Assembly (NCBI RefSeq): GCF_045063725.1
Contig: NZ_CP173695.1
Strand: one strand, 5' to 3'
DNA: 64,000 nt
Origin: Sellimonas catena
GTDB lineage: Bacteria; Bacillota; Clostridia; Lachnospirales; Lachnospiraceae
Below are positions 33,744 to 41,401 of the stretch, one piece after another. The translations under genes and the position numbers were made by a program. The notes below the pieces were generated by a model. That model did not search any database and was not told where the DNA came from. It saw only the letters and a list, made by a program, of their open reading frames with translations. Every line of letters starts with the position of its first letter. Within the stretch, counting starts at the first letter, position 1.

Positions 33744-34073
33744 ATGAATGGACGCAAAAGAAAAGTACAAATCAAATTCTATGTAACAGAGGAAGAACGG
33801 GCATTGATTGAGCAGAAAATGAAGCTCGTCCCCACCCGGAACATGGCGGCGTATCTTCGCAAGATTGCCATTGACGGGTATATCATTCAGACAGACCATA
33901 GCGACATAAAAGCCATGACAGCGGAGATACAGAAAATCGGGGTCAATATCAATCAGATTGCAAAGCGTGTCAACGCGACAGGCAGCGTCTACCAAGAGGA
34001 CATAGAGGAAATAAAGGGGGTGCTTGCGGAGATATGGCGGTTACAAAGATTAAGCCTATTAAAAGCACGTTGA
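33744..34073 (+). CDS. mobC: MobC-type relaxosome protein of element 2
   Basis: 109 residues from ATG at 33744 after AAAGGAGTG. MNGRKRKVQIKFYVTEEERALIEQKM, NMAAYLRKIAIDGYII and VNINQIAKRVNATGSVY, the same three blocks as the ICE-1 MobC. It overlaps the relaxase gene by 40 bp in another frame. Confidence 0.93.
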   Translation: MNGRKRKVQIKFYVTEEERALIEQKMKLVPTRNMAAYLRKIAIDGYIIQTDHSDIKAMTAEIQKIGVNINQIAKRVNATGSVYQEDIEEIKGVLAEIWRLQRLSLLKAR

Positions 34074-35383
34074 GCAAAGCCCTTGACTATATCCAAAACC
34101 CGGATAAAACAGACGGGAAAACGCTTGTGTCCTCCTTTGGGTGCAGCTATGAAACGGCAGATATTGAGTTTGGATTTACGCTTGCACAAGCCATAGAGAA
34201 AGGGAACAATCTCGCCCACCATTTGATACAGTCCTTTGAGCCGGGGGAAGTGGATTATGAGAAAGCCCACGAAATCGGGAAACAGCTTGCCGACGCGGTA
34301 ACAAAGGGACAGCATGAATACGTCTTAACTACCCACATAGACAAAGGGCATATCCATAACCATATCATTTTTTGTGCGGTCAATTTTGTTGACTACCACA
34401 AATACAATTCCAATAAACGCAGCTACTATGGCATACGGAACATGAGCGATAAGCTGTGCCGGGAAAACGGGCTGTCCGTTGTCGTTCCGGGTAAGGGCAG
34501 CAAGGGAAAAAGCTATGCAGAATATCAAGCGGAAAAGGTCGGTGCAAGTTGGAAAGGCAAGCTGAAAATTACCGTTGATACGCTTATCCCCCAAGTGGCA
34601 AGTTTTGAAGAATTGTTGCAGCGGTTACAGGCAGCGGGCTATGAGATAAAGCCGGGAAAATATATCTCCTGCCGCGCTCCGGGACAGGAACGGTTTACCC
34701 GCTTAAAAACCCTCGGTGCAGATTATACAGAGGAAGCAATCAAAGAACGGATAGAGGGCAAGCGCACAAAGGCGGCGAAAGCTCCCAAAGAGCAGCGCGG
34801 CGTATCGCTGCTTATTGACATTGAAAACAGTATCAAGGCAGCGCAGAGCCGGGGCTATGAACAGTGGGCGAAAATCCATAATCTGAAACTGGCTGCAAAG
34901 ACTATGAATTTCTTGACAGAACATAAGATTGAGCAGTACGCAGATTTAGTCAGCCGGATTGAGGAAGTAAATGCGGAAAATGAAAAGACAGCAGACGCAT
35001 TAAAGAGCGTGGAGAAACGTCTTGCAAACATGGCGGTGCTGATGAAGCACGTTACCACCTACCAAAAGACAAAACCTGTCTATGAAGCATACCGCAGGGC
35101 AAAGGATAAGGACGCATACCGGGCAAAGCAGGAAAGCAGTCTGATACTCCATGAAGCAGCGGCAAAGGCACTAAAAACGGCGGGCGTTTCCAAGCTCCCG
35201 AATGTCGCCGCGCTACAAGTAGACTATGAAAAGCTCCGGGAACAGAAAGAAGCCCTTTACGCGGACTATGGCAAACTGAAAAAACAGGTCAAAGAGTACG
35301 ACGTTATCAAACAGAACATAGACAGCATTTTACGGCAGCCAAGAGAGCCGGAACGGGAAAAAGGGAAAGAACGCGGGGAGTAG
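34034..35383 (+). CDS. MOBP-type relaxase of element 2
   Basis: 449 residues. MAVTKIKPIKSTLSKALDYIQNPDKT holds the likely catalytic Tyr; the histidine triad is HIDKGHIHNHIIF at about 100-112. Then a linker with KISCRAPGQERFTRLKTLG-like text and a C-terminal coiled coil with EEVNAENEKTADALKSVEKR. The C-terminus is charged (REPEREKGKERGE). Overlap with mobC ensures coupled synthesis. Confidence 0.94.
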   Translation: MAVTKIKPIKSTLSKALDYIQNPDKTDGKTLVSSFGCSYETADIEFGFTLAQAIEKGNNLAHHLIQSFEPGEVDYEKAHEIGKQLADAVTKGQHEYVLTTHIDKGHIHNHIIFCAVNFVDYHKYNSNKRSYYGIRNMSDKLCRENGLSVVVPGKGSKGKSYAEYQAEKVGASWKGKLKITVDTLIPQVASFEELLQRLQAAGYEIKPGKYISCRAPGQERFTRLKTLGADYTEEAIKERIEGKRTKAAKAPKEQRGVSLLIDIENSIKAAQSRGYEQWAKIHNLKLAAKTMNFLTEHKIEQYADLVSRIEEVNAENEKTADALKSVEKRLANMAVLMKHVTTYQKTKPVYEAYRRAKDKDAYRAKQESSLILHEAAAKALKTAGVSKLPNVAALQVDYEKLREQKEALYADYGKLKKQVKEYDVIKQNIDSILRQPREPEREKGKERGE

Positions 35384-35475
35384 TTTTGTTCATACTTGTG
35401 TGATATAATAGTTCCTATCAAAGACAGTAGCCACATACTAAAGTGATACATTTTCAGCAAAGGAAGTGTCAGAAA

Positions 35476-35706
35476 ATGGAACAGGAAATGCCGGACTATG
35501 AAACGATATGCGCTGCCGTTGTGGGCGAAAAATGGGCGTTGGAAAAGGTGCTTGATTGTTACGGCGACGAAATCAACCGCCTTGCAATGGTAAAAAAGTG
35601 TCAGCCGGACGGGACTATCAAAGAGGAAATCGACGAAGATTTACGGCAAACACTCATAATGAAACTGTTAGAAGCTATCCCACAATTTCCAATGGAAAAG
35701 GAGTGA
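35476..35706 (+). CDS. Orf8-like helix-turn-helix protein
   Basis: 76 residues from ATG at 35476 after AAAGGAAG. YETICAAVVGEKWALEKVLDCYGDEINRLAMVKKCQPDGTIKEEIDEDLRQTLIMKLLEAI is the same family as 24092-24349. It is directly upstream of the broken DUF6050 gene. Confidence 0.85.
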   Translation: MEQEMPDYETICAAVVGEKWALEKVLDCYGDEINRLAMVKKCQPDGTIKEEIDEDLRQTLIMKLLEAIPQFPMEKE

Positions 35707-35710
35707 TACC

Positions 35711-36097
35711 ATGACACGCGGAGAAATTTGGAAAGACTTTTTCAAGAGAAACGTTTTGCCCGCCGTTATTGCATTGTTTTTATTCTTCATGTTCAAGAAC
35801 ATCTTTACAGAGGACGGGTAGACCAATTACTTTTATGTATGGCTGTGCTGCGGTATCCCCTTTGGCATTCGCCGTATGTTCGTATGGCTTGTACCGCATG
35901 GATATGACATAGCTGGAACGGTGGGTATCGTTGCCATTAACTTCATTTTGGACGGCATTATCGGCGGGGGCATTTTAATATGGCGGCTTGTCGTTGCTAC
36001 GTGGTATATCCCCCTTACGATATACCGTTTACTTACCGCAGATAAGAGTGCAACCCCTCAAATCAATATAGAGAAAGGATTTAAAAGTTATGAATGA
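35711..36097 (+). pseudogene. DUF6050-like membrane protein with internal amber codon
   Basis: MTRGEIWKDFFKRNVLPAVI starts at 35711 and continues in frame to 36097, except for TAG at 35819-35821 (codon 37) after the first membrane helix. After the TAG the protein goes on (TNYFYVWLCCGIPFGIRRMF, two or three more helices) to 128 codons. Family: small membrane proteins of ICEs (DUF6050, by resemblance). A single base change would restore it. Confidence 0.8.
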
Positions 36098-36509
36098 AAG
36101 AGAAAGAATTATTCATTTATGGTTTGATATGTGGCTAAAACAACAAGATTTAGGGATTGATAGTATTTTTACAGAAGATGTGATTTACACTGAAAGTTGG
36201 AGTCCTAAGTATGAAAGTCGAAAAACAGTAAAACATTGGTTTGATGAATGGAATACTCGTGGAAAAGTCTTAGTGTGGGATATTAAACAATTTTTTCATA
36301 AGGAAAATCAAACTATTGTAGAATGGTATTTCAAAAACAAAATGAATAATGGTAATATTGAAGAATTTGACGGAATTTCTTTAATAGTATGGACGGAAAA
36401 TAACAAAATAATGGAGTTGAAAGAATTTGGTTGTAATCTCAATACCTATAATCCATACGCCCAAAATGATATGCCACAATTCAGAGATGAAAAAACAAAG
36501 TGGTTTTGA
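36090..36509 (+). CDS. SnoaL/NTF2-like protein (cargo)
   Basis: 139 residues, AT-rich DNA. RERIIHLWFDMWLKQQDLGIDSIFTEDVIYTESW, KHWFDEWNTRGKVLVWDIKQFFH, and TIVEWYFKNKMNNG are the NTF2-like alpha+beta pattern. RBS AAAGGATT. Such proteins include small enzymes and binding proteins; the substrate is unknown. Overlaps the end of the broken upstream gene by 8 bp. Confidence 0.82.
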   Translation: MNERERIIHLWFDMWLKQQDLGIDSIFTEDVIYTESWSPKYESRKTVKHWFDEWNTRGKVLVWDIKQFFHKENQTIVEWYFKNKMNNGNIEEFDGISLIVWTENNKIMELKEFGCNLNTYNPYAQNDMPQFRDEKTKWF

Positions 36510-36516
36510 AGTTTTA

Positions 36517-36567
36517 AAAGCCGGGACGCAGACAGTCGGTAAAGACTATCCGCGCCCCGGCTTTCTT
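36517..36567 (+). terminator. Terminator after the NTF2-like gene
   Basis: AAAGCCGGG-CGC (from 36517) pairs with GCG-CCCGGCTTT (to 36563), then CTT. Confidence 0.8.
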
Positions 36568-36586
36568 ATGGGTACAGCGATAAAAT

Positions 36587-36698
36587 GTTACGCAGTAGAA
36601 CGCCATTTTTGAGGGAAAAGGTATAAAACCCTTGCCGCGTCATTTTCACACCCGGAAAGCCCTGTAAATCAAGGCTTTTTTTGCCCCTACTGCGTAAC
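36587..36698. repeat. 112-bp repeat with 12-bp terminal inverted repeats, copy 1
   Basis: Begins GTTACGCAGTAG (36587-36598) and ends CTACTGCGTAAC (36687-36698), a perfect 12-bp inverted pair. The interior contains AAATCAAGGCTTT and AACCCTTGCC. Copy 2 at 59597-59708 has exactly the same length and orientation. The right arm supplies the last codons and TAG stop of the Cys-rich gene. Confidence 0.8.
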
Positions 36699-37052
36699 AA
36701 GGGCGCGTCGTTTCCTCATGCGCTCCGCTGCCTGTCTGCGGGTAATACGCTTCCGGCAGTCCGGGCAGTATTTGACGCTGTTAGAGGTGGACGCAAAAGA
36801 AGCTCCGCACTCGGTACAACGCTTTTTATCCTCGGTCTTGAAAAGCTCTGCATACAGCAGCTTATCAAAGGGAAGTACGGCGGTCTGAAACCATTTGCAT
36901 AGAAGAGAATAGGAAATAAGCTGCGGGCAGACACATTCCTCCCCGTCGTCCAGTAAAATACAGTGTCCGTTATCGCAGTTGCAGCACTCCTTTTTTACAA
37001 GGCTGTTGACTTTCCGGCTTTGGGGCGGCGTAAGCCGCTTTAGCCCGGTCAT
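36687..37052 (-). CDS. Cysteine-rich VLP-domain protein
   Basis: 121 residues. ECCNCDNGHCILLDDGEECVCPQLISYSLLCKWF is the Cys-rich VLP signature; a second zinc knuckle CTECGASFA...YCPDCRKRITRRQAAERMRKRR follows with basic tail. A standard small protein of Tn1549-like mobilization blocks, suspected nucleic acid binding. Overlaps the next upstream gene by 4 bp. Confidence 0.9.
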   Translation of the reverse strand: MTGLKRLTPPQSRKVNSLVKKECCNCDNGHCILLDDGEECVCPQLISYSLLCKWFQTAVLPFDKLLYAELFKTEDKKRCTECGASFASTSNSVKYCPDCRKRITRRQAAERMRKRRALVTQ

Positions 37053-37261
37053 ACCTCATCAGCGGCGAAAATGGCAAGCTCCGTATACTCATTTTCTGTC
37101 AGAGGTGCAATTTTCGCAAGGGTGCGCTTCGCCAGTTCCCGCATATCCTCGTCCATAAACGGCAGCGCAGCGTTGATGTTCTCCATAAGCCCGCGCTTAC
37201 CGCCCTCATTGTAAATGCTCAACAGGTTTGTTTCTTCAACGGTCAGTCTAATCATGCTCAT
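37049..37261 (-). CDS. Transposon-transfer assisting (TTRAP) family protein
   Basis: 70 residues: MIRLTVEETNLLSIYNEGGKRGLMENINAALPFMDEDMRELAKRTLAKI. Typical of the TTRAP family, located between the ArdC-like and Cys-rich genes. Overlaps the ArdC-like gene by 4 bp. Exact role unknown. Confidence 0.88.
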   Translation of the reverse strand: MSMIRLTVEETNLLSIYNEGGKRGLMENINAALPFMDEDMRELAKRTLAKIAPLTENEYTELAIFAADEV

Positions 37262-40200
37262 ACCTCCAATTCGTGATTTTTTGATTTTGCCGCTTTTTTC
37301 TGTGCGGTTTTTTCTTTGTCTGCTCTAAGCTGCGCCCGGATAGAGGGCTTCTTTTCCGTTTTTGCTGCCTTGCCGCGTTCCTTGTCAGCCTTGACAGCTT
37401 CCGCAAGGTCAACAAGGGAAATGGTTTCTCCTGCCTTTACCTTTGCTTCCAGTTCTGCGGTAGTCGGGGTGTTGTTTATCTGCCCGTCAATCATGTTGTA
37501 GTTTTGCTCTGTGGTCTGCTCGGCAGCTTTCAGATAGTTCTCTGGCTGAACGGGAACAGCAAAAGCCCTAGTGCCGTTCCCCATAATCAGATATTTTCCG
37601 TCGTCGGACTGGTGGTGCAATCCATATCCGGCAGCTTCCATTTGCTCGCGGCTCATGGCGGTTACATAGAAAGTCCCTCTCGGTGTTTTGATTGTTTCGC
37701 CCGTTTCCAAGTCGGCGGGAATGAGGGCATTTTCCTGCTCCTTGAAAAACTCCGGCACTTCCTTATAACCGAAGCTGTCTACATAGTGGGCGGTGTCCTG
37801 CCCGTTCTGATGAAGCACCACCACGTCGGAAACGGAAAGGCTGTGTCCCTTAAAATCTTTCGGGTGGTCGATATTAAAGCGGGTGTAAATATCTTCAAGG
37901 GAAGTCCCCGGCGTAAGCTCTGCGGAATAGACAAGTGTATAGTTTTTCGCGTCTACCCGGTGTCCTGTGGCAGTCAGACGGTCGTAAGGTTCAAAGCGCA
38001 AATCTCTTGTTTCGTCCCCGCCTTTTATCTGATAAATGGAAAAGGTGTCTTTGTCCTGTGGGGCTTCCTGTTCCGGCTGCTCCTGTGCATCTACCTTTTG
38101 CGCCCGGATATGCGCCCGTTGTAACTCGGTAGGCTTTTCCCCCGTAAGGGGTACAATCGCCTTGACATAATCAGCCGCATAATAGGCGTTACTGGTAAGC
38201 TGCCGCTGCCATGCCCCTGCTTTGGGCGACCAACGGAAGCCATTACTTTTTAGGGCTTCCCGCGTGGCTTCGTCCGGCTTATCCTCAAAGAAGATTTGCA
38301 GTCGGTTCGCTTCGGTGTTTGCTTCCACCTTGCCGCCGTCAAATTTCCAACCCACAAAACCGATTTCTTTTTGCTGTGAAAGAGATTTGATACGGTCTTT
38401 CACGCGCCGGATTTCTGCACTGTTGTTGGATAACGCCCAAGTCGCAAATGGCTTGTCCTCCAAATGCCAACTGCTCGCCATGTCTGCTTTCAGTTTTTCC
38501 AGTTCCTCCGGCGGTAAATGCGGGCAGCCGTCAAGGGTCTTATGCTTACGGTAATAGGCGTTTACGGCTTTCATGGTTTCCTGTGATTTTTCAAGGCTTT
38601 CCAGTTTCTTTTCTAACTTCTGTACTGCCTGCGGGTCGTCTGCGCTGATACCGCCCATGCCGGTACTGCGGATTTTATCAAGAAGCCCTTGTATGTCCTG
38701 CCATTCCCGGTAATTGCTGTCGCGGGCTGCGTTCTGCTTTTCTTTCTTCCTTGTGGGGAAGTTAGAGCCGCCCGCAATCAGGATAGAGGGAACACGCGCG
38801 TCAATCTCATAGCCTTTATTCATGTTCGCCGCCAGTTTCCGGGCATAGGTGTCAAGCAGGCTGTCGATTTTCTCATGGTACATCGGGTCTACCCGCTGTT
38901 TTTGCCTTTCTGCGATTTGTACGGCTTCATCTACATAATGCCTGTATTCAGCCGTCGCGCTGCCTTGCTTATAATCGGAAAAGCTGTTCATATCCTTTGC
39001 ACGTTTGGCGGCAGCTTCATTGATAGGATAATAAGGGGCGGCGGGTGCAGCCTGTTCCGGCTGTGTTTCTTTTTCCTGTACCGGGGCTGTTTCTTCGGGA
39101 AGCTCCGGCGTGGCGGCTTCTGCTTCGGGCTGTTTGGTAGCTTCCTGTGCGGGCTGCGCCTGTTCGGTGGTCTGTTCCTTATCCTGTGCCTTTTGGATTG
39201 CTGCAAAATGTCCGTCTATGGTATCAATCAGATTTGCGGCGGTGCTGCGGATTGTTTCAAGAGAGCCTTTCAGTTCTGCAAGTTCTTTTCCGCTGCTCCA
39301 CCCGGCGATATATCCAAAAGAATAGTCCGACGTATCAAGCCCGTAATGTTGGCAGACAGCATAGGCGACGCTTTCCGCCTGTACCTCGCGGGTACGGCGG
39401 TCGGGGCGTTCCGGCATAGCAAGGGCAGTATCATGCAGCGTGGCGTGGGCGATTTCATGGATTGCGGTCTTGATATTCTGCAATTCGTCCATGCCCTCGT
39501 TGATGATGATACGCTTTTCCTCATAATTGCAGCGTCCTTTTACGCCGCCGCTTAGTGCTTCAAATCCCATAGCAAAGGGAGAAGTCTTTTCAAGGGCAGC
39601 GAAAAAATCCTTGTATTGTTCCACGTTGCCCGTCAGCTCATAGGTAAGGGCAGGAAGCTCCTTTCCCTCGGTCTGTGAAATATCAAAGACAGATACCACA
39701 CGAAAGGCGGGTATCTTGATTTCCTTTTCCTCGGTAACAGGTTTCCCGTCCTTATCGAAAACAGGCTTTTGGGTGTCCGGGTCGATTTTTTCCACCTGTT
39801 TCTTAACGGTAAACGGGGACGGCGCAAGTATCTTGATAGCTTTTTCTCCCGGCTTTACATGGCGGTCAAATTCCTTTTCCCATTGTTTATAGCCTTTCAC
39901 AAGATTGCCGCCCTGCATGGCGATAAGGATTGTATTGTTAAGGCTGTAATCATGGAATTTTGACATAGTACGCAGATAGTCGGCGTAACGGTCGCTTTCA
40001 TACAGTCCTAAAATCCCCTGTTCCAGTCGGTCGGTAATCTCTTTCATCTTGTCAGCGGGCTTTTCAGAAGATAGGATAATCGGGAGAACCGGGGGCTGCT
40101 CTGTGGCGGTGGTCGGTATAGCTGCGGAAGCGTCAAGGTCTGCCTGTTCCTTTTCCTGTACTGGCGGCTGCGGCGTTACCCGGTATTCCTCCGGCACGTC

Positions 40201-41271
40201 GCGCCCGTCATACCATTCTGTAAAGGTATTACGGTTATTGTAGATATAGCCCTGCTCGGTAAATCTGCCCCCGTCATTGATAGCAGCGTCCCGCCCGTAT
40301 TCCTCATACATGAAATATTTTTTTGCTTCTTCGGGCAGCTCCAACTCGTCCAGTTCTTCAATCAGATAATGCCCGTAATCTTCCTCACTCTGTACGGACG
40401 GATAAAGCCAGTAACAATCAAGGTTTTGTGCAAGGTTGATAATGTCCTGCAAGTCCCTTGTATGGTCGCCGTATGCCATAGCTGCAACAAATTTTTCCCT
40501 GTCGTCGTCAAACTGCATTTTCAAAAGTTCGCTCAAATAGTTCAGCTCGTCAAGGCTTTCAAGCTCGGTCAATTTTCCTGCCAGTCCCGCAATAGAGGAC
40601 TGGTATTCTGTGATATGCAGCTCCCCGTAGTTTTTGCCGTCTATGCCGATACGGTCAAAGACTTCTTTCAAATGCTCGGCAGTCGTGGGGAATGATACCC
40701 ATTCGCCCGCAGGTCTGCCCTCGGTGTACTTTCCAAGATTAGAAAGATACCCGCTTAAAATCGGTTGTTCCATGTGTTCGCTCCTTTCTTTCTCAATCAT
40801 GCGGTGCATAAGCTCGTAGTCCTCCATGCTCATGCTCCCGTCAAATAGATAGGGGTCGGGTTCTTCGCCGTCCCGGTAGGCTTTTTCAGAGAAAGGCAGC
40901 CCCGCAGCGTGGGCGGCGGCTCTTGCTTCCTCGATAAGCTCCGGCGGCAGCCTGTCGTCGTGGGCTTCGATAAATTCCCCGATATTGCTATATCCGTTTT
41001 CGTAGTGGCGGCGCACCCCGGCGGTCAGCTCGTCAAGGTTCCTATCCTCGCCAAGATAGCCGGAGTAATAGCCGTTTACCACAACGGCGGCAGGGTCAGC
41101 CTGTTTGATTTCTTCCATGCGGCTTCTGTCCTCCGGGTAGAGAATATCGCTCATTTCAAGGTGGAAATATTCTGCGTTCCAAGAGCGTCCCGTTTTCCAA
41201 AACGCCACCCAAGCGATACCGTCCCTTAATTCTTCTTGATAGTCCTTTACGGTGTCCCGTAAACTTGCCAT
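37258..41271 (-). CDS. Large multidomain ArdC/YodL-like conjugation accessory protein
   Basis: 1337 residues from ATG at 41271 (AAAGGAGGTTACAC). N-terminal domain (about 1-150) resembles DUF3849/antirestriction-like text. At about 400-530 an ArdC-type ssDNA-binding domain (RLEQGILGLYESDRYADYLRTMSKFHDYSLNNTILIAMQGG). At about 605-640 a zincin site in TAIHEIAHATLHD. Then Q/E-rich linker, a large helical part (about 750-1000), and a YodL-like C-terminal domain. ArdC-like proteins protect incoming single-stranded DNA from restriction; the metalloprotease motif is intact. Confidence 0.85.
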   Translation of the reverse strand: MASLRDTVKDYQEELRDGIAWVAFWKTGRSWNAEYFHLEMSDILYPEDRSRMEEIKQADPAAVVVNGYYSGYLGEDRNLDELTAGVRRHYENGYSNIGEFIEAHDDRLPPELIEEARAAAHAAGLPFSEKAYRDGEEPDPYLFDGSMSMEDYELMHRMIEKERSEHMEQPILSGYLSNLGKYTEGRPAGEWVSFPTTAEHLKEVFDRIGIDGKNYGELHITEYQSSIAGLAGKLTELESLDELNYLSELLKMQFDDDREKFVAAMAYGDHTRDLQDIINLAQNLDCYWLYPSVQSEEDYGHYLIEELDELELPEEAKKYFMYEEYGRDAAINDGGRFTEQGYIYNNRNTFTEWYDGRDVPEEYRVTPQPPVQEKEQADLDASAAIPTTATEQPPVLPIILSSEKPADKMKEITDRLEQGILGLYESDRYADYLRTMSKFHDYSLNNTILIAMQGGNLVKGYKQWEKEFDRHVKPGEKAIKILAPSPFTVKKQVEKIDPDTQKPVFDKDGKPVTEEKEIKIPAFRVVSVFDISQTEGKELPALTYELTGNVEQYKDFFAALEKTSPFAMGFEALSGGVKGRCNYEEKRIIINEGMDELQNIKTAIHEIAHATLHDTALAMPERPDRRTREVQAESVAYAVCQHYGLDTSDYSFGYIAGWSSGKELAELKGSLETIRSTAANLIDTIDGHFAAIQKAQDKEQTTEQAQPAQEATKQPEAEAATPELPEETAPVQEKETQPEQAAPAAPYYPINEAAAKRAKDMNSFSDYKQGSATAEYRHYVDEAVQIAERQKQRVDPMYHEKIDSLLDTYARKLAANMNKGYEIDARVPSILIAGGSNFPTRKKEKQNAARDSNYREWQDIQGLLDKIRSTGMGGISADDPQAVQKLEKKLESLEKSQETMKAVNAYYRKHKTLDGCPHLPPEELEKLKADMASSWHLEDKPFATWALSNNSAEIRRVKDRIKSLSQQKEIGFVGWKFDGGKVEANTEANRLQIFFEDKPDEATREALKSNGFRWSPKAGAWQRQLTSNAYYAADYVKAIVPLTGEKPTELQRAHIRAQKVDAQEQPEQEAPQDKDTFSIYQIKGGDETRDLRFEPYDRLTATGHRVDAKNYTLVYSAELTPGTSLEDIYTRFNIDHPKDFKGHSLSVSDVVVLHQNGQDTAHYVDSFGYKEVPEFFKEQENALIPADLETGETIKTPRGTFYVTAMSREQMEAAGYGLHHQSDDGKYLIMGNGTRAFAVPVQPENYLKAAEQTTEQNYNMIDGQINNTPTTAELEAKVKAGETISLVDLAEAVKADKERGKAAKTEKKPSIRAQLRADKEKTAQKKAAKSKNHELEV

Positions 41272-41296
41272 GTGTAACCTCCTTTCTTCGGTTTCA

Positions 41297-41395
41297 GAGG
41301 GTTTGGGAAACTTCCCAACAAGCAAAAATCCCCGCCGTTCTCGGTAGAGAAAGCAGGGATTTTACGGAAAAGGGTACTCTTTTCCTATGCTTGCT
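41297..41395 (-). other. oriT-like segment B (inverted copy)
   Basis: Inverted counterpart of 33624-33722 with blocks 41297-41325 and 41363-41395. It lies upstream of the ArdC-like gene as A lies upstream of mobC. The 37 bp between blocks differ. Confidence 0.6.
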
Positions 41396-41401
41396 ATTCA
41401 G

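Noticed and set aside
38689..39555. 288-residue ORF antisense to the ArdC-like gene
   Set aside because: Shadow of a GC-skewed coding region: hydrophobic text arising from the opposite strand of charged repeats.
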